NCBI RefSeq assembly: GCF_030063195.1
Contig: NZ_JASISS010000004.1
Coordinates: 62,001 to 126,000, forward strand
Source of the DNA: Cryobacterium sp. PH31-AA6
Lineage (GTDB): Bacteria > Actinomycetota > Actinomycetes > Actinomycetales > Microbacteriaceae
Direction of reading: 5' to 3'
DNA length: 64,000 nucleotides
Shown here: one piece after another, positions 19,519-28,153 of the stretch
Layout: every line of letters starts with the position of its first letter
How positions within the stretch are numbered: position 1 is the first letter of the stretch
Program-made: the position numbers and the translations under genes
The notes under the pieces: model-generated
Told to the model about the DNA's origin: nothing
The model's database searches: none
Seen by the model: only the letters and a program-made list of their open reading frames with translations

Positions 19519-20151
19519 TCAGGCGCGTTCGGCGCGCTCGGCGAGCCAGGTGCGCAGGCCGAACACGATGGACGCGGCGATGAAGACCCCCGCGATGACA
19601 TACGCCGCGCTTTTGACGCCGGGGATGGCGGCGGCGAAATATCCGGTGAGGGTGAGCCCGACGCCCCAGGCGACCGCGCCGACGAGATTGCTGCTGAGAA
19701 ACTTGTAGTAGTTCATCCGGCCGACTCCCGCGATCACCGGAACGAATACCCGCGCCCAGGGGATGAACCGGGCAATCACGACCGACCACCAACCGAAGGA
19801 TCGGTAGAAGCCCTCGGTCCTGACGACTGCCGCTCTGGTGCGGGGACCGCCGCGGCGGTCCAGGTAGGAGCGGCCGTAGTGGCGTCCGAGGAGAAACCCG
19901 ACCTGGTCGCCGAGGAACGCGGCCAATCCGGTGCCGACCGCGAGCACGACGATGTCCAGGTTCGTCGTCGACGCCGCGACCAGGCCGGAGCCGAAAAGCA
20001 GGGAATCACCCGTGATGAAGGGGATGAAGACGCCGAGGAAGACGGCCGTGCCCGCGAAGACGAGGGCCCAGACGATGAGGTAGAAGACCAGCGCGCCGGT
20101 GTTCGAGAGCACGTCGCTCAACTGGCCGTCCAGCGCTGACGCATTGTTCAT
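19519..20151 (-). CDS. DedA family membrane protein
   Basis: Second DedA paralogue, 210 aa. Family motifs are GVFIPFITGDSLLFGSG, GDQVGFLLGRHYG, ARFIPWARVFVPVIAGVGRM and NLVGAVAWGVG. It diverges well from its neighbour, so it is an old paralogue and not a recent duplicate. The ATG at 20151 is only one base away from the 3' end of tRNA-Leu on the same strand and has no ribosome site. The message may be released by tRNA processing, or the start may lie further in (for example GTG at VLSNTG). Confidence 0.78.
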   Translation of the reverse strand: MNNASALDGQLSDVLSNTGALVFYLIVWALVFAGTAVFLGVFIPFITGDSLLFGSGLVAASTTNLDIVVLAVGTGLAAFLGDQVGFLLGRHYGRSYLDRRGGPRTRAAVVRTEGFYRSFGWWSVVIARFIPWARVFVPVIAGVGRMNYYKFLSSNLVGAVAWGVGLTLTGYFAAAIPGVKSAAYVIAGVFIAASIVFGLRTWLAERAERA

Positions 20152-20152
20152 G

Positions 20153-20234
20153 TGCGGGAGAGGGGACTTGAACCCCCACGCTCGAAAGCACAGGAACCTA
20201 AATCCTGCGTGTCTGCCAATTTCACCACTCCCGC
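20153..20234 (-). tRNA. tRNA-Leu (anticodon UAG)
   Basis: The minus strand folds as a complete cloverleaf: acceptor GCGGGAG with CTCCCGC, anticodon stem CAGGA/TCCTG around loop TTTAGGT (anticodon TAG), a long class II variable arm and the T-loop GTTCAAGTC. It reads codons CUA/CUG. CCA is not encoded. The DedA gene begins 1 nt downstream. Confidence 0.95.
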
Positions 20235-20301
20235 TTCTGCGGTTCCAGTGTAGTTCGTGCGCGGGGGCACCCGGGCGGGGCAGCTGGGCGCCGGGCCAGA
20301 G

Positions 20302-21231
20302 TCAGGGGAGAGGCGGGCGACCGTGGAGGGCTGCCCGGAACGAGTCGACCTGGCGGCGCAGGGCATCGACGACCGTGGCGACCGCCGGCTGGTGCAGGGA
20401 CTCGGTTCGGAGCACCATCCAATACTGCAGCTGCTCGTTGAACTCGGCGGGGAGCAGTCGAATCAGGTCGGGGTGGCGGTCGCCCATGAAGCACGGCAGG
20501 AATCCGATGCCGGCGCCCGCTCGAGTGGCTTCCACGTGCACGAAGACGTTGGTCGAGCTGAGCGAGGCCTGCATTGACGGGACCAGCCGGTGCGGGGCAT
20601 CCAGATCGTCGACCAACAGCATCGAATCGACGAAATAGACCAGCGGATGCCGCGTGAGTTCGGCCACAGTCGTCGGGGTTCCCTTCTCGGCGAGGTAGGC
20701 GCGGGACGCGTACATGCCGAGTCGGTAGTGGCCGAGCCGCACGGCCTCGGCCCGGTGCACCTGCGGTTCGCCGACGACCACCTCGATGTCGAGGCCGGAG
20801 CGGTGCTGCAGGGCGCGCCGGGTCACCGTGACGACCTCGACCCTCAGCTGCGGGTGGGTGCGCTGGAGGGCTGCGACGGCCGGGGCGGCGATGTAGGCAC
20901 TGAATCCGTCGGTCGCGCTCATCCGCACGACCCCGGACAGCTGGCCGGGTTGCCCGCCGGTGCCTTTGAGTAGCGTTACCGCCGACTCGACATTCTCGGC
21001 CGCGGTGAAGGCCCGCATGCCGAGTTCGGTGAGAACCCAGCCGCCGACCGTGCGGGAGAGCACGCGACCGTCGAGGGCCTTCTCCAGGGCGCTGATCCGG
21101 CGCGCGACCGTCGTGTGGTTGAGCCCGAGGCTGTCGGCAGCGGCCGTGAAGCGGCCGGTACGGGCGACCGCGAGCAGCACAAGGAGATCATCGGGGTTTG
21201 GTGCCGAGGACGATGGCGGGGCGAGGGTCAT
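20302..21231 (-). CDS. LysR-family transcriptional regulator
   Basis: DNA-binding regulator with an N-terminal winged helix (LLVLLAVARTGRFTAAADSLGLNHTTVARRISALE) and a C-terminal periplasmic-binding-like effector domain. It diverges from the MHS transporter and 3-hydroxybutyrate dehydrogenase genes and probably controls them, responding to their substrate. The start at ATG 21231 gives the usual short lead before the helix-turn-helix; ATG 21270 in the same frame is possible. The 150-nt gap before the transporter is the likely operator region. Confidence 0.85.
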   Translation of the reverse strand: MTLAPPSSSAPNPDDLLVLLAVARTGRFTAAADSLGLNHTTVARRISALEKALDGRVLSRTVGGWVLTELGMRAFTAAENVESAVTLLKGTGGQPGQLSGVVRMSATDGFSAYIAAPAVAALQRTHPQLRVEVVTVTRRALQHRSGLDIEVVVGEPQVHRAEAVRLGHYRLGMYASRAYLAEKGTPTTVAELTRHPLVYFVDSMLLVDDLDAPHRLVPSMQASLSSTNVFVHVEATRAGAGIGFLPCFMGDRHPDLIRLLPAEFNEQLQYWMVLRTESLHQPAVATVVDALRRQVDSFRAALHGRPPLP

Positions 21232-21377
21232 ATCTGCAAGTATGCACACGGCATCTGTAGAAGTGGTCATTGATGCACACTCAGTGCCCGGGAATACTCA
21301 GTGGAGTCGTATCGGGGGACACTCGACCCGCGGCCTTCCACCACTAAGTGTCAGTGACGACACCGAAGGAGTCAGTT

Positions 21378-22784
21378 ATGAGCGTCAATCAACGCGTCGG
21401 AGCCGGAAACCCAGGAGCGGGGAGTCCGGGTCAGGACAGCCCAGAGGAGAAATCGGGCCTTCGCAAGATCGTGGCGGCGTCGATGGTCGGCACGGTCGTC
21501 GAATGGTACGAGTTCTTCCTCTACGCGACCGCCGCGAGCCTCGTCTTCGGCAAGGTCTTCTTCCCGAACGCCGGCAGCGAGCTGGACGGCATCCTCGCCG
21601 CCTTCCTGACCTACGCGGTCGGATTCCTCGCCCGCCCGCTGGGTGGCATCGTGTTCGGCCAGATCGGCGACAGGCTGGGCCGCAAGCACACGCTGCAGCT
21701 CACAATCATCCTCGTCGGCGTCGCGACCTTCCTGATGGGTTGCCTGCCCGGCTTCGACAGCATCGGCTACTGGGCTCCCGCGCTCCTCATCGCCCTCCGC
21801 TTCATCCAGGGCTTCGCCGTCGGTGGCGAGTGGGGCGGCGCCGTGCTGCTCGTGGCCGAACACAGCCCCAACAAGTCCCGCGGCTTCTGGTCCAGCTGGC
21901 CTCAGGCCGCGGTTCCGGTCGGCAACCTTCTCGCTACCCTCGTGCTGCTGGCCAGCTCCGCGCTCCTGACCCCTGAGGCTTTCCTCAGCTGGGGCTGGCG
22001 CGTCGCATTCTGGCTTTCCGCCATCATCGTCGTCGTCGGCTACTACATCCGCACCCATGTCAGCGAAGCCCCGATCTTCCTCGAGGCTCGCGCCCAGGTC
22101 GAGGCCCAGAAGGCGGTCAACTACGGCGTCAAGGAAGTCATCCGCAAGTACCCGCGCGGCATCCTCAGCGCCATGGGCCTGCGTTTCGCGGAGAACATCC
22201 TGTACTACATCATCGTGAGCTTCTCGATCGTCTACCTCGTCACGGTGCACGCCTACGACACCAGCCAGCTGCTCTTCGCGCTGCTCCTGGCGCACCTCGT
22301 GCACTTCCTCGTGATCCCACAGGTGGGTCGTCTCTCCGACAGGTTCGGACGCAAGCCGGTCTACCTGGCCGGCGCCGTGCTCGGAGCGAGCTGGGCACTG
22401 TTCGCCTTCCCGATGTTCGACACGGAGAACCCGTTCCTGATCATCCTGGCGATCGCCCTGGGGCTCTGCTTCCACGCCCTGATGTACGCGGGCCAGCCGG
22501 CGATCATGGCCGAGTTGTTCCCGACCAGGATGCGCTACTCCGGTGTGTCCCTCGGCTACCAGGTGACGTCGATCCTGGCCGGTTCGATGGCGCCGATCAT
22601 TGCCGTCGCACTGCTCAAGGCGTACGGCTCCTGGGTGCCGGTCGCGATCTACCTCGCGATCGCCTGTGCGATCACCGTCGTCGCCGTGCTCACGCTGAAG
22701 GAAACCCGGGGATCCTCGCTGCGCGAGATCGACGCCGAGGACGCCCGCAAGCACGGACTGGAGCCGGTGAAGGTCGACTCCTGA
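21378..22784 (+). CDS. MFS transporter, metabolite:H+ symporter (MHS/ProP) family
   Basis: Twelve-helix symporter of small organic acids or zwitterions. The MHS N-terminal signature MVGTVVEWYEFFLYATAA, the loop 2-3 motif GQIGDRLGRK and GWRVAFWLSAI in the central region are clear. ATG 21378 follows GAAGGAG by 7 nt and was chosen over an upstream frame opening at 21348. The next gene is a 3-hydroxybutyrate dehydrogenase 50 nt away, so the substrate may be 3-hydroxybutyrate or a similar acid; that is inference from context. Confidence 0.87.
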   Translation: MSVNQRVGAGNPGAGSPGQDSPEEKSGLRKIVAASMVGTVVEWYEFFLYATAASLVFGKVFFPNAGSELDGILAAFLTYAVGFLARPLGGIVFGQIGDRLGRKHTLQLTIILVGVATFLMGCLPGFDSIGYWAPALLIALRFIQGFAVGGEWGGAVLLVAEHSPNKSRGFWSSWPQAAVPVGNLLATLVLLASSALLTPEAFLSWGWRVAFWLSAIIVVVGYYIRTHVSEAPIFLEARAQVEAQKAVNYGVKEVIRKYPRGILSAMGLRFAENILYYIIVSFSIVYLVTVHAYDTSQLLFALLLAHLVHFLVIPQVGRLSDRFGRKPVYLAGAVLGASWALFAFPMFDTENPFLIILAIALGLCFHALMYAGQPAIMAELFPTRMRYSGVSLGYQVTSILAGSMAPIIAVALLKAYGSWVPVAIYLAIACAITVVAVLTLKETRGSSLREIDAEDARKHGLEPVKVDS

Positions 22785-22834
22785 GCCGACAACCCTCCGC
22801 GACCACGCCAGCCCGCACCGAAAAGGACCATGCC

Positions 22835-23635
22835 ATGACACCACCGACATCACGGCCGATTGCGAACACCGTGGAGGGCACCCTCCACGGACGGCGGGCG
22901 CTCGTCACCGGGGGAGCGAGCGGGATCGGCGCGGCCACCGTTCGCGCCCTCGCGGCGCGCGGGGCCCACGTTGTGGTCGCCGACATGGATGCGGCGGGGG
23001 CGGCGGCGCTGGCGGCGGAGGTCGGCGGGTCGAGCTGGGTGGTCAACCTGCTCGACCCGGCCGAATTGTCGGACGACAAGCTGGGGCGGCGACTCGCCGA
23101 CGTGGATATCCTGGTCAACAACGCGGGCATCCAGACCATCAGCCCGATCCAGGACTTCGCGCCGGAGGACTTCCGCCGCATCGTCACCCTGATGCTCGAG
23201 GTTCCCTTCCTGCTGATCCGGGCAGCATTGCCGCAGATGTACGAGCGCGGCTTCGGACGCATCATCAACGTGACGTCGGTGCACGGCATCCGTGCCTCGC
23301 CGTTCAAGGCGGCGTATGTCGCGGCCAAGCACGGCCTGGAGGGTCTCTCCAAGGTGACCGCCCTCGAGGGTGGGGAGCACGGGGTGACGAGCAACTGCGT
23401 CAGCCCCGGCTATGTGCGCACGCCCCTGGTCGAGAAGCAGATCAAGGACCAGGCCCTCGTGCACGGCATCCCCGAAGCGGAGGTTCTCGGGCGGATCATG
23501 CTGACCGAGAGCGCCATCAAGCGCCTGGTCGAGCCGCACGAGGTCGCGGCCCTGGTGGCCTGGCTGGCCTCGACCGATGCAGCCATGGTCACAGGCGCCG
23601 GCTACACGATGGACGGCGGCTGGTCCGCCCGCTGA
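22835..23635 (+). CDS. 3-hydroxybutyrate dehydrogenase (SDR family)
   Basis: NAD-dependent short-chain dehydrogenase that oxidises 3-hydroxybutyrate to acetoacetate. Seen are the Rossmann motif TGGASGIGAAT, NNAG in LVNNAGIQ, catalytic Ser in NVTSVHG, and Tyr/Lys in YVAAKHG. The subgroup features SPGYVRTPLVEKQI, and TESAIKRLVEPHEVA point to the D-3-hydroxybutyrate dehydrogenase branch. The C-terminal GAGYTMDGGWSAR is intact. It forms an operon with the transporter and ends at a strong bidirectional hairpin. Confidence 0.82.
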   Translation: MTPPTSRPIANTVEGTLHGRRALVTGGASGIGAATVRALAARGAHVVVADMDAAGAAALAAEVGGSSWVVNLLDPAELSDDKLGRRLADVDILVNNAGIQTISPIQDFAPEDFRRIVTLMLEVPFLLIRAALPQMYERGFGRIINVTSVHGIRASPFKAAYVAAKHGLEGLSKVTALEGGEHGVTSNCVSPGYVRTPLVEKQIKDQALVHGIPEAEVLGRIMLTESAIKRLVEPHEVAALVAWLASTDAAMVTGAGYTMDGGWSAR

Positions 23636-23662
23636 GCCCAGCTGGTCCGCCCGTTGAGTTGC

Positions 23663-23703
23663 GGAAAAAGCACCCTCGCCCTCGTGGCGAGGGTGCTTTT
23701 TCC
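23663..23703 (+). terminator. Rho-independent terminator
   Basis: A long stem (GGAAAAAGCACCCTCGCC with its complement, 5-nt loop) ends in a run of T on both strands, 27 nt after the dehydrogenase stop. It isolates the catabolic operon from the Tad operon. Confidence 0.92.
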
Positions 23704-23779
23704 GTAATCGAACGGGATTCGTTCGCCCCGCTGTGGATAAGTTTCCCGGCGCATCGCCCGGGTGGACCATCATTCAGGG

Positions 23780-25012
23780 ATGAGCGAGGCCGTGCGCATC
23801 ATCACCGAGCAGGTTCGGTCCCGGGTGCGCCGCGACGGGGTCGACCTCTCGACCGACCTGCTGCTGGCCGAGCGGTATGTGCGAGACGAGCTGCAGCGCT
23901 ACAGCGAGCGGGCGCTCGGTTCCGCGTTGCCGCTCATTCCCGACGAGCACCAGGCCGCCAGGGAGGTGGTCGCATCCCTCACCGGGTTCGGTGCCCTGCA
24001 GCCGTTTCTCGATGACCCGGAGATCGAAGAGATCTGGATCAACGCGCCCACCCGGGTGTTCGTGGCCCGCGACGGCGTGCCCGAGTTGACCGACATGGTG
24101 CTCTCCGAGCGGGAGGTGCGGGACCTCGTCGAACGGATGCTGCAGGCGTCCGGCCGCCGGGTTGACCTCTCCTCCCCGTTCGTCGATGCGTCCCTGCCGG
24201 ACGGGTCTCGGCTGCACGTGGTCATCCCGGACATCACCCGCAGGCATTGGGCGGTGAACATTCGCAAGTTCACCCGGCGCATCCGGGATCTGAACCAGCT
24301 GGTCGGACTGGGTTCACTCACCCAGCAGGCCTCCGAGTTCCTGCGGATGTGCGTGCTGTCGGGGCAGAACATTCTCGTCTCCGGGGCGACGCAGACGGGT
24401 AAGACGACAATGCTCAACGCCCTGCTCACGGCGACGCGGCGCAACGAACGAATCGTGACGGTCGAGGAGACCTTCGAGCTGGACCTCGCCGCCCGCGACG
24501 TCGTCGCCATGCAGTGCCGCCAGCCGAGTCTCGAGGGCACCGGTGAGATCACCCTGCGACGGCTGATCAAGGAATCCCTGCGGATGCGGCCCGACCGCCT
24601 CATCGTCGGTGAGGTGCGCGAGGCGGAGAGCCTGGACCTGCTGATCGCGCTGAACAGCGGCCTGCCGGGCATGTGCTCCATCCACGCCAACAGTGCGCGA
24701 GACGCGCTGGCCAAGCTGTCCACCCTCCCGCTGCTCGCCGGCCGAAACATCGACTCAGCCTTCGTGTTGCCGACCGTCGCCGGTTGCATCGACATCGTGG
24801 TGCACTGCGAAATCGACAGGCACGGCCGCCGACGGGTGATCGAAATCCTGGCTCCCAGCGGTCGGCTCTCCGGCCCGCTGATCGAGGCGAGCCCCATCTT
24901 CCTGATCCAGGGTGGGGCGCTGACGGCGACCGGAGGCCACCCCGGCAAGCTCACCAAATTCATGGCCGCCGGGCTCGACCCCGCCATCGTGCTGCGTGCG
25001 GGTGCGGCATGA
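23780..25012 (+). CDS. tadA: TadA/CpaF-type secretion ATPase
   Basis: Cytoplasmic hexameric ATPase that powers assembly of Flp/Tad pili. It has the N-terminal domain with FGALQPFLDDPEIEEIWINAP, Walker A SGATQTGKTTML, the Asp box, Walker B-like LIVGEVREAE and the His box MCSIHANSA. ATG 23780 was chosen; GTG 23762 is possible. Its stop overlaps tadB (ATGA). The order tadA-tadB-tadC is the standard actinobacterial core. Confidence 0.92.
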   Translation: MSEAVRIITEQVRSRVRRDGVDLSTDLLLAERYVRDELQRYSERALGSALPLIPDEHQAAREVVASLTGFGALQPFLDDPEIEEIWINAPTRVFVARDGVPELTDMVLSEREVRDLVERMLQASGRRVDLSSPFVDASLPDGSRLHVVIPDITRRHWAVNIRKFTRRIRDLNQLVGLGSLTQQASEFLRMCVLSGQNILVSGATQTGKTTMLNALLTATRRNERIVTVEETFELDLAARDVVAMQCRQPSLEGTGEITLRRLIKESLRMRPDRLIVGEVREAESLDLLIALNSGLPGMCSIHANSARDALAKLSTLPLLAGRNIDSAFVLPTVAGCIDIVVHCEIDRHGRRRVIEILAPSGRLSGPLIEASPIFLIQGGALTATGGHPGKLTKFMAAGLDPAIVLRAGAA

Positions 25013-25872
25013 CCATCGCACTGGGAAGCCTGCTCGGGGCGGGTCTGCTCCTGCTGGCGTCGCCATTCCTCTGGCCCGGGAGAAATGCGAGCACGTCCGG
25101 CCCGGGCCGGGTAGGTGGGGCCTTCCGGGCAAACCTCGTCCAGGCCGGTCTCGGCGCCCTGCCCCTCCCCGCCTTCGCGGCGATCTCCCTGGTCATGGGG
25201 TTGGCCGGGTTCGCGCTCGCCGAGGCGCTTCTCGGGATCGAGGCGCTGTCGATCGTCGCCGGGCTGGGCGGTCTGGCTCTGCCGCTGCTGGTCGTCTCGT
25301 GGCGTGCCAGGGCACGGCGCTTGGCCAATCGCACGGTCTGGCCTGACGTCGTCGATCATCTCGTGTCCGCCGTGCGGTCCGGGCTGGCCCTCCCCGACAG
25401 CGTGAGCAGCCTGGCTGAGGCCGGCCCGCTCTCGACGAGGGCGGCATTCGCCGAGTTCGCCGCCGACTACCGGTCCACCGGCAATTTCGCGCACGCCGTC
25501 GACCGATTGAAGGAGTCCCTGGCCGACCCGGTGGCCGATCGCATCCTTGAGACCCTGCGGATGGCCAGGGAGGTCGGGGGCAGCGACCTCACGGTCGTGC
25601 TGCGCAGCCTCGCGGCATGGCTCCGGCAGGATGCGGCGGTGCGGGCCGAGGTCGAGGCGCGTCAGTCCTGGGTGGTGAATGCGGCGCGGCTGGGTGTCGC
25701 GGCGCCATGGCTGATCCTGCTGCTGCTGGGCTCACGACCGGAGGCCGCGTCGGCATACAACACCACGGGCGGCGTCGCCGTGATCATCGGCGGACTGGGG
25801 ATGTCGATCGTGGCGTACCGGGTGATGGTGGCCCTGGGTCGACTCCCGGAGGAAAGGCGGTGGTTTCGGTGA
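25009..25872 (+). CDS. tadB: TadB-like pilus inner-membrane platform protein
   Basis: Membrane platform subunit of the Tad pilus machine with a T2SSF domain: VWPDVVDHLVSAVRSGLALPDSV begins the domain, LETLRMAREVGGSDLTVVL the conserved Gly-containing repeat. Membrane segments lie at both ends (residues 1-20, 45-95 and 220-275). The start is the ATG overlapping the tadA stop; a longer open frame upstream is just the tadA coding strand in another phase. Confidence 0.88.
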   Translation: MTIALGSLLGAGLLLLASPFLWPGRNASTSGPGRVGGAFRANLVQAGLGALPLPAFAAISLVMGLAGFALAEALLGIEALSIVAGLGGLALPLLVVSWRARARRLANRTVWPDVVDHLVSAVRSGLALPDSVSSLAEAGPLSTRAAFAEFAADYRSTGNFAHAVDRLKESLADPVADRILETLRMAREVGGSDLTVVLRSLAAWLRQDAAVRAEVEARQSWVVNAARLGVAAPWLILLLLGSRPEAASAYNTTGGVAVIIGGLGMSIVAYRVMVALGRLPEERRWFR

Positions 25873-26807
25873 GCGCGGCGCTCGCGTGGGGGCTGTTCTG
25901 CGGCTGTGCGCTCGGAATCGGGCTCTGGTCGATCGTGAGCACGATCCCACGCCTCAGTCGGCCCCGGCTCGTTCAGCGCCTCGCCCCGTACATCCTCGAT
26001 GTGTCGGCCGAGGCCCGCACCGTCGTCGGCAGGAGGCCGGTCGACCCGATTCCCGTGATCGGCATCCTGATCGCCCCCGCGTTCGGCGCTCTCAAACGCG
26101 TGATCGGGGCGATGCTCGGCGGGAGCGACGGCATCGAGCGACGCCTGAGGCAGTCCGGGGGCGACCGAAGCGTGGACCGGTTCCGATCGGAGCAGGTCGT
26201 CTGGGCGCTCCTGGCCTTCGGGCTGGGCGCAGCCCTCGTTGTGGCGCTGCCGGCCTTTCGCTCCGTGCCGATGGCGGTGTCGGTGGCACTGCCCGTGCTG
26301 GCCGGGCTGTGCGGAACCCTGGCCCGGGATTGGGCCCTGACTCGCGCGGCGAAGGCCCGCCTGGCGCGGATGCAGAGCGAACTGCCGACGATCCTGGAGT
26401 TCCTCACGCTGTCCTTGTCCGCGGGCGAGGGGATCCTCGATTCGCTCGGCCGGGTCTCCCGCACGAGCACGGGAGAGCTGTCACGCGAATTCGCCGGTGT
26501 CGTTGCCGATGTGCGCGTCGGCGTGCCCCTGCATTCCGCGCTCCAGGCGCTGTCCGTGCGCCTCCACCTTCCGGCGGTGACCCGTCTCGTCGACCAGATT
26601 GCGGGAGCGCTCGATCGGGGGACGCCCCTGGCCGAGGTGCTGCGAGCCCAGGCACAGGATTCGCGCGACGCCGCCAAGCGGGAGCTGCTGGAGGTGGCCG
26701 GAAAGAAAGAGGTGGCCATGCTCGTCCCGCTCGTCTTCCTTATCCTTCCCCTGACCATTCTGTTCGCGGTGTTCCCCGGCCTGTTCATCCTGCAATCGGG
26801 CTTCTGA
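25860..26807 (+). CDS. tadC: TadC-like pilus inner-membrane platform protein
   Basis: Second T2SSF platform protein of the Tad system. ELPTILEFLTLSLSAGEGIL opens the domain, and AKRELLEVAGKKEVAMLVPLVFLILPLTILF is the typical C-terminal end. GTG 25860 with GGAGGA 6 nt upstream sets the start and gives a 13-nt overlap with tadB. The next gene should encode the pilin or a DUF4244/TadE-like protein, but it is broken after about 18 codons. Confidence 0.88.
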   Translation: MVSVSAALAWGLFCGCALGIGLWSIVSTIPRLSRPRLVQRLAPYILDVSAEARTVVGRRPVDPIPVIGILIAPAFGALKRVIGAMLGGSDGIERRLRQSGGDRSVDRFRSEQVVWALLAFGLGAALVVALPAFRSVPMAVSVALPVLAGLCGTLARDWALTRAAKARLARMQSELPTILEFLTLSLSAGEGILDSLGRVSRTSTGELSREFAGVVADVRVGVPLHSALQALSVRLHLPAVTRLVDQIAGALDRGTPLAEVLRAQAQDSRDAAKRELLEVAGKKEVAMLVPLVFLILPLTILFAVFPGLFILQSGF

Positions 26808-26849
26808 CCACCATCCCACCCAGAAAATCCCACGGAAAAGAGGAGCAAG

Positions 26850-26939
26850 ATGACCACACTGAGACGGCGTTTCCTGGCCGGGTGGCGGGACGAAACGGGG
26901 GATGTCCCACGTCTTATGTTGCATCGTTGCGTCTCATGA
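26850..26939 (+). pseudogene. Truncated Flp-pilin/DUF4244-like Tad gene, cut by the island
   Basis: An AGGAG ribosome site precedes an ATG and a coding start MTTLRRRFLAGWRDETGDV that matches the lead of small actinobacterial Tad pilin-type proteins (family identity from memory). There the next residues are usually TAEYA or similar. Instead the frame continues with unrelated residues and stops at 26939. No transmembrane segment remains. The break at about 26,901-26,906 falls on GATGTC. It is the left junction of the acquired region. Confidence 0.6.
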
Positions 26940-27142
26940 GACATTTTGGAGGGGGTTCGCGGGTTCGCGCAGACGCAATTGTCGATCGGAAATGAGACAA
27001 GAGCTGATTCCTGCTCGCTCGGCGATCGCGCCCCTACGCACTAAGGGCACGCCACGGGCGCCTCGGCTGCTACGCAGCATCTCCCGGGGAGAGTGGATCT
27101 CGCAGCTCGCTCGGGAAGCGCGGTAGCCGGATCGGGCTGGGG
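26907..27142. other. Left end of the accessory island, non-coding
   Basis: No gene is supported here. The stretch holds the perfect 12-bp palindrome GTCTCATGAGAC (26,931-26,942) and a further ATGAGACA copy at 26,993-27,000, so three TGAGAC half-sites lie within 70 bp. This could be a recombinase or regulator binding site next to the junction. Confidence 0.4.
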
Positions 27143-28003
27143 TCAGTTCCGGTTCATCCCGTGCCCACGGCTGTCGAGGGCGAGCTTCCAGAAGGACTCG
27201 CGCTGCAGAATCGTTTCCGCCTTCGTCTTTGGATCGAAGATCTCCAGGATCGAGTACTGGAAGTTTCCGATGATATGACTATCGCCCAGGGCGCTTCGCA
27301 TCTGCTCCAACTCTTTATTGCCGCCGGTCAGGTTTTGCAGGTGGGCATAGCCCGCCCACCGCTGCCATAGACCGTTGGCTTCGCCCGCTGCTGACCCAAC
27401 GTATAACCTGCCGTCGCTGAGGTCGGTGATCACATAGACGCCTTTGACGCTCGACAAAGCATCCTTCCAGCTCGGCTCGTCGTTGGCGATGATGCGCTGG
27501 AGCTCGTGGTGCCTGAGCCTAACGTTCTGGTAGCCGGGGAATGTGCCGAGCTTTGTGTCCGGTGCGAGTTCGTAAATCTCGGGATTGAGTTTGCTGTTCT
27601 GCAACGTCTCATACCACCGCAAGTACAGGTCTCTGCCGACCGGCCTTTCCAGCTTTACAATGAGCCGCTTGATGTACTCCGTGTACTGGTCGAGCAATTC
27701 CAGCTCGTAGCCCGGCCCGCCGATGATTTCCGGCACTAATGTGCGCACCCTGAAGAACCCGCCGAAGATGAAGTATTGGGGCCCGTACGGGTAGTACTGG
27801 GCGAAGGCGAGCAAATACTCGGCGCGGTCGAGGTTGTTGTTCTGGTGCCGCTCACGGTGGCGGCTCATGTCCAGCCAATCTTCGGAATCATCGGCCATCA
27901 GGAGGTCCCAGGCTGAGGCGCCTCCGAGCCCCGCTCGGATGTTGAACTTCACCTTGGTCCGTGCTGGCTCCGGAACAGGCATAAAACTCGTGAACTGGAT
28001 CAA
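27143..28003 (-). CDS. GIY-YIG domain protein, candidate defence nuclease
   Basis: Probable nuclease of 286 aa. The C-terminal third carries a GIY-YIG fold: GVY at 188-190, YVGS at 201-204, the catalytic-type Arg in LWQRWAGY (about 215), Glu in QRESFWK (269) and a closing Asn. The first 185 residues are an unrecognised, aromatic-rich domain with no membrane segment. The TTG start is supported by AAGGAG 5 nt upstream; ATG at residue 8 is an alternative. It lies 150 nt behind an SMC-like AAA_13 ATPase on the same strand, suggesting a two-component nuclease-ATPase system. Confidence 0.72.
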   Translation of the reverse strand: MIQFTSFMPVPEPARTKVKFNIRAGLGGASAWDLLMADDSEDWLDMSRHRERHQNNNLDRAEYLLAFAQYYPYGPQYFIFGGFFRVRTLVPEIIGGPGYELELLDQYTEYIKRLIVKLERPVGRDLYLRWYETLQNSKLNPEIYELAPDTKLGTFPGYQNVRLRHHELQRIIANDEPSWKDALSSVKGVYVITDLSDGRLYVGSAAGEANGLWQRWAGYAHLQNLTGGNKELEQMRSALGDSHIIGNFQYSILEIFDPKTKAETILQRESFWKLALDSRGHGMNRN

Positions 28004-28153
28004 CTTTGCTCCTTAGAAATGACCGGCTGGTCCTCGAGGCCATCTGCGCTGCGGTCGGCCATTATGCGGCGCATCGGGATGACGACATGTAGAAGATCGC
28101 GTTCACGAACTTTCCGATCTTTATGCGGGCAGCACGTGCTTTGTGCCCGAACA

